DNA from: Calliopsis andreniformis
Lineage: Eukaryota > Arthropoda > Insecta > Hymenoptera > Andrenidae
Reading direction: 5' to 3'
Length of the DNA stretch: 64,000 bases
Assembly (NCBI RefSeq): GCF_051401765.1
Contig: NC_135073.1
Span: 3,906,001 to 3,970,000 of the forward strand
The notes below the pieces were generated by a model. The model was given only the letters and a program-made list of their open reading frames with translations, was not told where the DNA came from and searched no databases. Made by a program: the position numbers and the translations under genes. How positions within the stretch are numbered: position 1 is the first letter of the stretch; each line of letters begins with the position of its first letter. This document shows positions 13,882 through 25,700 of this stretch, piece by piece.

Positions 13882-14260
13882 ATAGCACAGAGATATCTTA
13901 AAAACGTCTTAGAAACATCCAGTAAAGTCCTAAAAATGTCTAAAAAACGTCTCTGAGACGTCCGATGTTACAAATCAGTATGTCTTTAGGACGTTTTAAG
14001 AAACATTTATAAGACGTTTATGGACGTCCAAATTACGTATATAAGACGTTCAGACAAAAATTAGACGTTTTTAAGACGTCCAAAAGCGTAAGTCTTTGGG
14101 ACGTCCATGTAGTGTGTCTTTAAGACGTTTTATAGACGTAAACTTTGCAAGTCTTTAAGATGTACGCTCTTGGATGTTTTTAAGACGTCTAAGTTATGCC
14201 GTAAGACGTTTAGGCATAAAATGAACATAAACTAGACGTCTTCAAGACGTCGTGTGCTAT
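13882..14260 (-). mobile_element. GACGTC-palindrome element, copy C (full length, inverted relative to A and B)
   Basis: The copy is bounded by the inverted octamers ATAGCACA (13882-13889) and TGTGCTAT (14253-14260), giving a 379-bp unit. The interior contains at least six GACGTC palindromes spaced by TTAAGA- or TAAAAA-type linkers. Read on the minus strand it matches copy B and most of copy A. It has no coding capacity. The inverted termini suggest a short TIR element; the superfamily is unknown. Confidence 0.65.
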
Positions 14261-17200
14261 CTGAGATTATTGCATATTTCTAATTTTTATTATAACTTTG
14301 CGGGTATAGTACATATATGTATACGTATACGTCATGACATCTTTTACAATATTAAAATTTGTTTATTCAACGAAAATGCCTTTAAAAGAATAAAACCATT
14401 TCTCTTTTTTCGCTATGAAATACTTTAAAATTGATGTATAAACTGAAAATTATATTCTTATCCTATAGCTTTATGTCAAACAACTATAAAATAATTTAAA
14501 CATTTCCTATTTATGTTATATCTTCTTAATCAAATGTTTATAGCCATCTCATCACATAATATTTTAGTTTTATTTTTATCGACATATAAACGCAAGGACG
14601 GTGTAGTTTATATAGAAAATTGTAGGATATCCTGTATAGATATTAATCGATCGTTCACTTTTTCGTCCTCATCTCAAATATGTATGAGAATAATAACAGC
14701 AATAAGTACTGAAAAGACATTAGAAGTCGCTCTTGTTTTCAATTCTCAGGCACAAGAGCACTTCCTTTCCTTTTCTCCTTTCTTCCTCTTCTTTTACCGC
14801 GTGTTCTTGCTCATTTCTTTACATTTTGTACGCTTTAACAGCCCTTTCTCCTTACACCTGTGCTCACGTGCGATATGCCAGCGTTCGAACGTAAGTCGAC
14901 GTGCATGGCAAAAGTGCGCACGTTCCATGTTACGAAAAAAGCTCGCCCGAAATAGTCGTTCGCGTTTCTCTTCGCGTCAATGAATTTGCACGGAAGGATC
15001 AAGGCTGCTGCTACGTTATTTTCGTTACTGTTACAGTTTTTCGTAAACCGCAATCCAAATAAATACATTTAATAAATTTCCTTCATATGGTTGTTTGCTT
15101 TGGCAAAGGTATAGAGCAATCGATCGAATCCTCGTGAATATTGTTTGCTCCATATTTCAGAAATGCCGTGAATTTTGGACACATTTCAGACATGTTACAT
15201 GACTGACAAAAATAGGGCGTAAATATGGGAAAAAGTTAATTTATTTGAAGTTTTGGTTTAAAGAAAATGGAATTTACAAATTTTAGTTTATTACTGTTAT
15301 TAGTTTCATGTAATTAAATACATTTGTACATGATTTGTATAGTCACAATTTTCTACAGAATATTCTTAGTTTTTGTTTGAATGTGAACAAAAACTTAAAA
15401 ATACAGATCTGCTGTCTTATTGATAGTATGTCAAAGAATATCAAACAAAAGCTATTATATAAATATGTTATAATGTATGGTATATGTATGTAACATATTT
15501 TGTCGTCACATACTTTAGCTCATAAATGCTAAAGAATAAATATATTTGAATAGTAAGCACTGAATTGATCACTCAGAATCATCAAATTTCATGTGAAACT
15601 TATTTAAGGATCTATGTACTATTAGAAATTAATAAAAGAATTACGATGAAGCTAATAACAACATTAAAACTGTGGGAAACGCAATTTAAAAAAGTCTCGA
15701 ACGTAAAAAAGCCAAAGAATAAGAAAACAATTGTAAAAAAGGAAATCGAATTATGTAAATATAAAAATGAAAATGTGTAAAGTGATGAATGCAATTCGAT
15801 TAAAGTAAAACCAGAATATTATTAAACCCAACCGTATCCACATAAAAAAGTACTTAAAATAAAACGATTTATTTTAACTTCGATCATGTTGACAGTGTTT
15901 AAAATGTTATTAATAAACACAGCTTCTAAATATGAACGTTTTATTACTCCAAATGTCGAGTCCGCTCAGTATAATGAGTCACTCCCTTTAATCGCCAAAA
16001 TAATGTAAGAATTTATAATCACTCGTTATTCAACGATAAGAATCTTGTATAAGAACTAACTGTTATGAATATGCCAAGGATGGTCAAACTGCGATTCTTT
16101 TATTTACTTTCTTCTCTTGATTCTCAACATAAAATTTTGATAAACATATTTTTCAAACAAAATATTTCTTTGAATAGCCTTTTTTGTATACACACATAAG
16201 GTTGTGCACTTTTAACCTAACATAGCAGTAGTATCTACAGTAATATTTTAACTATGTACAAAATAGTTTCAGTAAAGGATGCGATTTTCAAGTATTTTTG
16301 ATAGGCGAAATATAGCTTTCATCATAAGATTTGGATACCATTAGTATATGGCCTTGTTGATTTTTAAAACATGATATACAATTAAATCTTGGCAGCGAAT
16401 TTCCTGTGTTTGGATGTCGTGCCGTGAAAAAGGAAGAAAGCACGTACTCAAGAACAGCTGCTGACTTTCTCCCTTCAGGATCTATATGACGTTCGGTGTG
16501 GAGAGTAAATCAAGTCGACGCGACACTGTTACTAGAAAAAACGCAGCCATTCAGAACTCCTGGCTACTTTGCTGTTGTCTCAAGGCTGAAGACAAGGTTT
16601 CAATCTGTAATTCAGATTTTGGCTTGCGTTTTGGCATTGTGATGTAGCTTGGAAAATTGAAATATGTTACCCGTTTAACTAAGCACTCATTCTGGACATG
16701 TTGAATTTATGCATATACATATGTAGAATATAAGACATTATAGGTATCTATACATACAACACACCAAATGAAACAGTTAAATCTTACCACTTGGATTTCT
16801 ACTCTCATTTTTTGAAAATTAATATTGCTTTTAATTATACAGTAAAATAAAGTTGTACATATATAGTTTTTATACGATTTATGTAACTATCTATCGAGAT
16901 TATGCGATGGAAACTGTTCTTAAGCAAAAGTGAAAGGATGGTATTAAATACAATACAAACGTTTATAATATTGAAACATTTGAATAACTTAATTACTGTA
17001 TAAAACAATTACTTATTGTTAGTAAAATGGTTACTTAGTAATTTTATGTACTAAAGTGTAATTTTTTTACTCTTAATTTTAATAACATGATACGTATGTT
17101 TTATAATATGCATTTCGGTTTTAAATATTAAATTCCTTTGAAAATACTACACATTATATCTATTATACTTACACTTTTCTAAAAATTCTATTATAAGTAT

Positions 17201-20039
17201 GAAAGAGGTAAAATAAAAATACACGATATTGTACGGAGTTAGTAATTTACATTTATCTTATGAAACGTTTATAAATTTGAAAAGAATAATAATATAAGTC
17301 ATTATTGATTTGAAAGTAAATTCTATACATACTTACCTATAATAAATATTATTATATAAGTTCAGATATTATATAGTCCTGTCAAAGTAATATATAGTAA
17401 ACATTAAATAGTGCGCTCATGAATAATTCATGATACATCGAAGTAAAATTCATTTTTATAATTCAGGCATTAGTCTAACGTTACTTTAGTAAAGGAAAAA
17501 CAAAAACGTAAATATAAATTCTGATCATTTTCTCACGGAAAGGAAATTTTTTGCCATGGAATAAGAGTAAAGATCATATTGCCAATTTATTCTAGAGTAA
17601 GTAACGTAATTTGACTCTGATCAATTTTCCATTGCGGAAGAATAATATTTTCTTTTTTCCTCGAACTCGTTTTCTATCTTTCATTTTTCTGAACTATACT
17701 CTTTTTCCTCTTCCTATCGTTCCATGTACAGAATCACTGCACAGCTTCCAATTGAAAACCCGTATTTAGAAAGAAACTTTCTGCAAAATTGTGGAACGAT
17801 GCTTTTAAAAAATTCAGTAGAAAGAGGTGTAGGATACAAGCACCCGTCAGATTGCCAGCACCCACCCCCATTGTAATTATCGTCTCGTGAGGAAAACGAG
17901 GCAGAATCTCTGTCCCAAAGGTCATGAAAGTGTAGGAAACTCGGCTGGGTATCGCGGTGAGCCTCTCTTCGCTCGTGTCTCAGCAGATGTACGACCATTT
18001 GCCGTGGCAGCTGCGCTCCTCACCATCGTAAACCTCGAGCACCAGCCCCGACGCACTTTCTGACCTGACCCTGGCATTCTGAGCATCACCGTTACCTCCT
18101 CTTGATAAATTTCGCTTCGACCTCAAGCAGCCTGACGGATTTCAGATTGATTCCAACGAATGGATTGCGTCAATTCGCTGCAGTTTGGTCGATACTCCCT
18201 TGGTCATCTCGTAAATCGCATAATTGCGGCACAAACCGGTTTTGCATGGTGCAAAGATGAGTTCGTTGGACAGAGAGAGGCGCAAAGGCGCTGAGAAAAC
18301 TTAGCATGGCACTGGTTAATCGTACGAGGGTAGGGAAAAAGTACTTGGGCCTGACTTGCGCTGTAGCATTCACGATTTTACGGTGGAGAGGGGATGACTC
18401 GTGTTCTTGGCTATGAACAGAAAACAGGAACGCATCTTCGGGGCATTGAGGACAGAAAATTTTCCATAATGGATGGAGTAAAAGAAGAATTGTTAACTGT
18501 CAGACTTCAGAACGGATTCTTTACCATTTTAATAAACGAGGAACGAAGTGTGGTATCGCAATCAGGGTTAATTATATTCTAAGAAACGAAAAATAATGAC
18601 TATCGCGATAGATTAAATGAAAGTAAAGGTGCGAACAAGTTACTGTCACGTCACGTGAAATTACGTTATATACTTTGTTTCATATAACAGCAAAATAGGT
18701 GTAAAACGAAGGAAAAGCCTTGGCTCAGACTATGGATAACGTGAGTTTACATATAACAAAATAGATCTAAAACAAGGGAAAAATCTCGGTTCACATTATG
18801 GATTTGCTATAATATGTAACGTGAGTTCACGTGATGAGATAATAGTATCTTTGCACCCTGAAAGATACTGATCCAAGATTGATTAAAAAAAAAAAAAATA
18901 CTATGTTACTGAGATTTGGATATCTATTTGTCATTGAAATTAATAAAAGAATTATATTTTACTGTGTAGACTTTTTGAGTTCTATGAAACCAAAAGACTT
19001 AAAATAAATATTTCTATATACAAACATTTTTATTATATTAGATAGTGAAGTCATACGTATAGTTTGGAGCAAATGAAATGAATGAAAAGTTCATTGAATT
19101 TATTATAGAATGAATATCATCTTGAAAAGAAAAATTATTGGGAACATTTAAAATATCAATGGCTTAGTATACGGTAATTTTTAAAAATAAAACTACCGTA
19201 TTTGCTCTCAAAGATTCCTTTGTAATCCTACTTTACTACCTTGTATATCGAATGCAATAATACAAATAGTCCAAGAAATAAATTTTATATTAAAATCTGC
19301 ATGAAACAGAAGATAAATATTATATTCATGCAAGTCTAATTTTGTCATAAATTGTATAGGTACATATAATTTTTTCATTTATTCTCGTAATTATTACTGT
19401 TCAAATCATTGAAATCCCCATTGTTATTATTTGTAGGATCTAATCTTTAATACAATACTAAATTACGCATAATTATAGCGTAACTAGAACAACTAGTGCT
19501 AAGATGAGTTTAATATAATTAATTTTTCTCTTTTCTTGAAAGTTTAATTACCATGCCAATTAATTATTAGTGATACTGAAACTATGAATTTTGTAATTTA
19601 TCGAACATATACTAAATTTGATTCCTGTATGAATCATTTGGGATTTTTAAGTTTATTTTTCGTTAGACGTAGTACACACCGATAACATTTATTAAAAACT
19701 TTTGTATTTTTGTCTTTCTTTGTAAAAAGTTTTCTTATATTTACTTATTTAGGTATAAATTTTGAATACGACAAAAACCGACTAATTTTGAGTAAAACAA
19801 AGGGACACAATACATTGTTATCAAATTCAAATTTATGTCTTAATTAGGGTGAAGAAGATAGAATACACAATTCTAAAAAAAGGAGCAGAAATTACAGGAA
19901 TATTCCTAAAGGAAATAGAAGATATCATAATTATTTATATGTACGACACATAGTTAATCAATGTTACCGATAAGAAAAAAATACATATATTAAAATAAAG
20001 TAATTACTAAATTGAAAAATATAAAGTTTTCCTAAGACG
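14261..20039. other. Intergenic upstream of numb; no supportable gene
   Basis: Mostly AT-rich. Three stretches have higher GC: about 14700-15010, 16390-16640 and 17690-18480. They could be regulatory DNA or non-coding exons. The first has an acceptor-like tract before about 14750 and a GTAAGT near 14891, but the frame between them does not look like a protein. The 156-codon frame over 14513-14983 is low-complexity and was not accepted as a gene. Confidence 0.45.
18681..18830. repeat. Two-copy imperfect direct repeat
   Basis: Both units begin CATATAAC and end in AACGTGAGTT(T/C)AC. They share the internal order AAAATAG, TAAAAC, GGAAAA and TATGGAT. The second unit (from 18750) is longer because of an insertion before its end. 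It is a diverged tandem duplication of about 70-80 bp. Confidence 0.55.
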
Positions 20040-22634
20040 TAGGGCACGCAGGAAGACAAATACACCCCTGGCGAGTCGTAGGACCCGGGGTAGAGAGAGC
20101 TGGGCCCGTTTGAACTACGGCATTCGCGTCCCGAGTGTTTCAGGGGGGGTTCCTGTGTGGCAGCTTGCCTGAGTACCGGAAGATCGACCGCATATCCTCG
20201 CCCCGTCAGTCTTTTCTATCGTTTCGTGTTGCTCAGTGAAAGTGTATACATTTCTTCTCGTTACTTTCCGTATCTAACAAAATAAGTGAGCTTCAATATG
20301 GGAATTTGGGTATCGTGTGACTTCCAAGATTCTTTTTTTACTGATAAACAGTGCTCAACCACCTATACAAATTTAGCGACGTTGCTGTAACCGTTGAAAC
20401 CTTCGTACTCGAGTAGCACCTTCACCAGGTGGCGCGGAAGTTGACTCAAGGAGGAGCTGTTTTATTTCGGTGTTATCAAATATTTTTTTCTACATACTTT
20501 TGGATTTGTGCGTTCTTCATCAGTGACTTCGTTCGATGTCTTGCAAGATCAAAAAGAAAATTGTAAAAGTGAGCGAAGCTTTGTGAAAGCATAGGAAAAG
20601 CAGTCTTTCGTGTTTTTCAAAACATGTGGACGCGAATCGTTTGAGTTTTGGCAACTGTGAGCAAAATAAGTTGAATATTTTGCGGATGATGGTGAACCTG
20701 ACGGACGACAGATCAAACGCACACTGCAGTTCCGGTGGGGTCGCCGGAAGTAGCTGAGCGTGACGACAACAGTTCTAACGGAAAAACGTGGGAACTCGTG
20801 CTTCTACCTTTCCTCCGTCGCTTCATTAACTTGTACTCGCTAAACGAGCTCGCGAATAATTGTGCTGAACGTCCAGTAACGCAACAAATAATCTTCTAAT
20901 TCCAAACAATGTCGAGTTAGTACTCCATATTCATTGTTTAAGGGCATGATTCATTAAAAAGTAGGACGCAAATATATTCGTTGACATGTTACTTGAAGCG
21001 TCGAACGGGGACGAGGATAATCGAATTAAGTAATTTGCGAGTGATTTATTGCCTTCTTTGTACGTTGTGTCACGAGACTGCGTTGAACAACGTTAAAAAG
21101 AGGAAACGGATGTCGTCTCTGTAATTCGAGATTCTTCCATTAATCGTGGAATTGCGTTTCACTGACTTGGCGAAGCGCTTAAAAGGCTTTGCGCATCATT
21201 TGGAGCTCCCTTGACCCGTTCACTTTGTCCTCTGATGGCACTCGACCGCTGAACAGAGAACTCCTGATGACATTTTCACTCAATCACCGAGAGTGGCTCT
21301 TTCACGACGACTTACGAATGTCTTCACGGACCGTCTAGAGACCTACGAAGCGGTTAGTCATAATTAAAAGAAGCACCGAGCACGGATCAAACAGCTCCAA
21401 GTAGCTATTCGAGCCAGCGAGCCCTTCTGAAAGAACGTGTTCACTCGGAGCAACGCTCTTCAGCCGATTTAAGAACATTCTCTGACAAACTCTCGAGGCC
21501 TGTGCAGGCTAACGTGATAAACGCGAAAGAAAGGTAAAGATGTTCAGAGGTTGCATTCACACCGAATCCTCTCTCGGATTCGTCATCGATTAAAAATAAC
21601 GAGTTGAATCGTTGGAAAGCAAAAGCATCGTGTAGCGAGGCGAACAGCGCGCGAGCAGCAGGATACACGCGCTCCCCACTGTGTCGTCTGGTAAGGTAGA
21701 CTACTGGTTGACGAGAGCAGAGACAAGGTAGGCGAAACGAAGAGAGAGTAGCCGAGGTATCCCACTCTAGGTAGAGTCCATGACGTCAACCTCTGGGGCA
21801 AGTCGTACGACCAGTTTGAACTGCCTGCTACGGCAACAAGGGACGAAGAAGCAAAAGAGTCTGCAGTGGTCTCTTCACCCGTTCGTCGATCCATCCCGAT
21901 CGTGTACGTTTTTACCGGCCGGCTTCTAAGAACGTAGCGCCGCCATGGTTGTTCGAAAGGTTTACAAATTGACAAAAGACAGGTTTATATAAATGTTCCT
22001 GGTATCGACGCCACTTTCGAATTCGCGTACGATACACATCAAGGCAGTACTGACTTTGCTCGAGGAGTACAACCAAATCTACAGAACGGAGTAAAAGAAA
22101 AGTGTGACAGAGGTTGAGTGGCTTCTCTTACGTGGACGAATCGGCAGAGTCGCGCACCTGGTGTCAGTGATGAGTGGAGGTGCTCACAACGTGAGTAAGC
22201 GATGGAACTCGGCCGTTCGGTGATGATACCTTGGTCGATCGGGAAGCCCTCGCAGTTATCTGTGTTCTCAGCGCTGAGCCTCTCCTCGCGTTCACAATAC
22301 CTCCGCGAGTAGAACGAATTTAAAATACGTACCTAGACCTATCAGGGAGAGAGACGTTTGTAGGTGTATACATCGAGGTCACGAGCATTGTAACCGTGAA
22401 AGTGCAGCATCGCTGATATTGGCCTGAAGTGTCCGCAATTGGATAGTGGTATCTCAGAAGTGGTTCGGCAGAGGTTCGTGAAACAGGTGCTCGAGCAAAG
22501 GCAGATAGGTTCGATGGTGCATGGTCGTCGTGCATGGTGCAACAAAGGAAACGATCAGCGAGAGGGACGTTGTGTTTGAATACTTTGACGCGGCCCGCTA
22601 CTGCGCGTCGTGAAAACATCGGCGTCGCAGAAAA
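20040..22634 (+). promoter_or_regulatory. numb: Probable promoter and 5' leader region of numb
   Basis: GC content rises sharply at about 20040 and stays high up to the numb start codon, the usual look of a promoter plus leader in an AT-rich insect genome. Arthropod initiator-like TCAGT motifs occur at 20206-20211 and 20233-20238; no convincing TATA box accompanies them. Several upstream ATGs occur (for example at 20687 and 20909), so the leader either carries upstream frames or is spliced. A strong donor, GTGAGTAAG, at 22191 suggests at least one alternative leader exon. Exact transcription starts cannot be placed by eye. Confidence 0.45.
22170..22190 (+). CDS. numb: Candidate alternative first coding exon of numb
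   Basis: A start codon at 22170 opens seven codons (MSGGAHN) followed at once by GTGAGTAAG, an excellent donor in phase 0. Joined to exon 2 at 46081, which also starts in phase 0, the frame continues into the conserved Numb protein without a stop. This isoform would lack the MGN myristoylation-type N-terminus. The same bases could simply be untranslated leader, and the in-frame join has a one-in-three chance of being accidental. Confidence 0.35.
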
Positions 22635-22709
22635 ATGGGAAACCACCCGTCCGCCCACCAGCCGCTCGAGAGAGCCACCAGCCATGCTGGAAATGGTCTT
22701 CGTCTCTCG
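22635..22709 (+). CDS. numb: numb coding exon 1 (residues 1-25)
   Basis: ATG at 22635 opens 25 codons starting [14 protein letters not shown]. This parallels the fly N-terminus, which also begins MGN and has a PLER segment, and supports this start. Gly2 fits an N-myristoylation site. The donor GTATGT at 22710 is in phase 0. Confidence 0.9.
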
Positions 22710-25700
22710 GTATGTTGCGATCTTGTTTTACGTCAACGATAATTTGCAGATGCCCACGTGTGACGCACGCCTCATGATGTAATGTAGTTAAATGGAACGT
22801 ACCGTTCTGGGTTCGGTGATCCTTCTAATTCATTGGCCTTTAAGGAATTTCAAGGCCCCGTTGCCCGTTCGTTTTTGAAGTCTGTCACCTTGTCTTCTTA
22901 GGAAATTTCAGACGTACAATCATAAGTCAAGAGTACTGGGAAAGTACTTGTAGTAGAGTAAAACGATTGTTACACTTGGTTCTTATTAATATTAATTTTA
23001 AGTTATATTCAATGTCACAGAAAAATTTTGAAACATTTGGTGGAATTTTAAACGATCTTCGTGAATCAAATATGTCTTTGTGAAGTAACATCCCGTAGAA
23101 AAGTTTATATTTTATTTTAAGCAATTCGCAGAAAAAAGTCTGTTTTTCAATGTATTTTTCTAAAATTCTTTATCTGTTATCACTTATTATGAATGTTCAA
23201 TTATTTATTTTTTCTTTTAAATTAAAAAATATTTTACAGTATTCATATGTGTTGTCGTTTTGTTAGATGATTTTAAGCTGTGTTTCAAACTTTTGGGTGG
23301 TAGTGTACATAGAGGAGAGAAGAGCAGTGTATAATGTTTATAAAATCAAATTCACAGCTGTGTTTGGTACTACGTGTAACCTGGTTGCTGTAAATACCTT
23401 TGTAGATCACCTGTTATGAATTAAAATATTACAGGATTTATATCATAATATATAAAAAATTATGACTCCGAAAGGTAGAGATAAGGAGTCTTGAAAGTTG
23501 AAATCTGCTGTATTTCCTTTGAAACAGCGTATCTCAAACTTTGATCTCTAATAAAAGTTAAAGAACTAAAAAGATCATAAATTTGAGTGGCACATCACGT
23601 TTTTATTTTTTTTAACTCCTTTAAAAATGTTATTCTTTTTTTCCCAAAAATATAAGTTAATATCATGTCATAAGAGAACTAAGAATAGATACTTAAAGAA
23701 TAATGAAATAAATATTATTATCGACGTTTTATGACTAAAAGAATAGGTTTTACTATTCATTGTACGATAAAGTAGAAATAAAAGACATTAAAAAAGGAAT
23801 TGAATTGATATTTTGAAAATTTCTTTAATGAATAGAATAATTGTATTTTATTATTCTATGAATAACAAATTTTGAAATCATTTGAAATATAAAAATATTG
23901 TATATAATGAATTTTATAGGTATATCTTTTAAAATTAATAAAAATTGGAACTTTAGTTTCTACCGTTTTTAAGGATCATATATAGATGAAATTTTGATAC
24001 ATAGAAAATATTAAAAATATCAGACTACAGTAAACCTTTAGACAAAAATATTTTGAATTAACAATTTAAATATTTTATCAGTAATTTATTCAAACATATA
24101 CCTAAATAGTACTACATACGAGAATACTTTTTAATTGCTACTTTGTGAGCTTTCAACGGTACTACAAATGGATACGTCGTGTGGGCGGATCGGGTAATGT
24201 ATTTTCGTAGTCCAAACGAAACTGGTCCTGCAGAGGTCATGCTGAAGGTCGCATACTTTCCCCTGCATCTTCCAAGTTTCAAGCCTCTTGAATTTTCGTT
24301 CCATTTTGGTTCACTTGTGCTGACATTTTCACGATAATGCTTACAAACGATGAATTATGTGGCTTCGATATATTTATCTACTACGTATTATAAGCAGTCT
24401 GTACACGTATCCTTATCATATGTATAACTGCTGTCTGGTCAGCAGTAACGGTACCACATTGACGCTTTTAAAAGTACTGCTGCAGCAAAGGCTCCAAAAG
24501 TGTGTATGACTCCATTTCTTATATTTTGCTTGCGCTCTTTTATTCTACATTTAATTCAAATACCAATTGGTATTTCATGAAGTATTCACAGTTACTATAA
24601 ATTTATTTGCAATTATCAATCATTATTTAACATAAATAAGTGATTAATTAAAAAACTAATTAGAAATAACCAATCAATTGTATTAAAAATCGGATTTAAT
24701 AATCAAGAATAAAATTATTCCTTTTTATGATTGATATTATATTGCATATAGCAATATTAATTACACACGTTCTTCCTGTATAACAGAATTCAAGATTTAA
24801 ACATAGATAAATGTACAAGTTTTTTGAATAATCGTTGTTCTCTTAATTTACATTTTTATAAAAAGTTACTTCCTTTGTATTAGATACTTGTAATTGTACA
24901 CGAACTATTGCTAAATTGTTTGTATATACTTTAATTATGAGTTGAATTACGAAAGATGTTGAAACTGATAGTCTATTAATATTCTCTTGTTTCGTCCTTT
25001 GTTTCTTTAGAACACATAGTCTAATTTTTATCATCGTAGAGCATCGTAGAATTGATATAAAATATGCTATAGCTGAAGAAGTATATGAGTTTTTCGAATT
25101 TCTAAATTTGTCTTAAGCGTTACTTTTATAAAACAGTTTGATCAATCAGTCCAACACAAAGCACAGCACCGACTGACGCTACAAAAAATTGCATTTAAAT
25201 GCATGCAAGTCATCGCGACTATATGAAATGCGCTTATCTTCGTTCGGCATCGACTTAAATTTTGGTCAAATGGTCGTGTTTTATACAAGTTATAATCGCG
25301 ATCATTTTACACGATACGTATAGGGGAAGAAGTTTGATGTGCTTAGATTTTATTTATCGTTCGATCAAAAGCAGAAAACTTTTTATCAAATCCACGCCGC
25401 CATTTCAGTTTTGTCGTGTTGGTCGATAATACTCTTGATGCATATTGTAATTCAAATAGAGTCAACAGAAAGTTAAATGAATGTTGCTGCAAAGTATAAT
25501 ACCAGTAATCGCATGAGTCATTGTAACTGGAGTATAAAAACAACTATCACATTAAATTACTTCCATTAACACTTATTAGATGATAATTTAATACTGTTTA
25601 ATATCTGCTATTCTTACTATGTTTAATCCTCTGTAAATTTCAATCTCAAGTTCAGATACGCTTGTTTTATCCGAAATTGTAAATGTAATTAAGATTTTAA

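Noticed and set aside
14742..14890. Acceptor-like tract and GTAAGT donor framing a possible exon
   Set aside because: Plausible signals, but the enclosed frame is not protein-like and no partner exon was found; at most a non-coding exon.
14513..14983. 156-codon plus-strand frame, the longest outside numb exon 8
   Set aside because: Phe/Ser/Leu/Arg-rich low-complexity translation, no domain, pyrimidine-rich DNA, no promoter or splice context that supports a protein.
21583..21975. 130-codon minus-strand frame in the numb leader block
   Set aside because: Antisense to the presumed leader; Ser/Arg/Thr-rich with no recognisable domain; explained by raised GC reducing stop codons.
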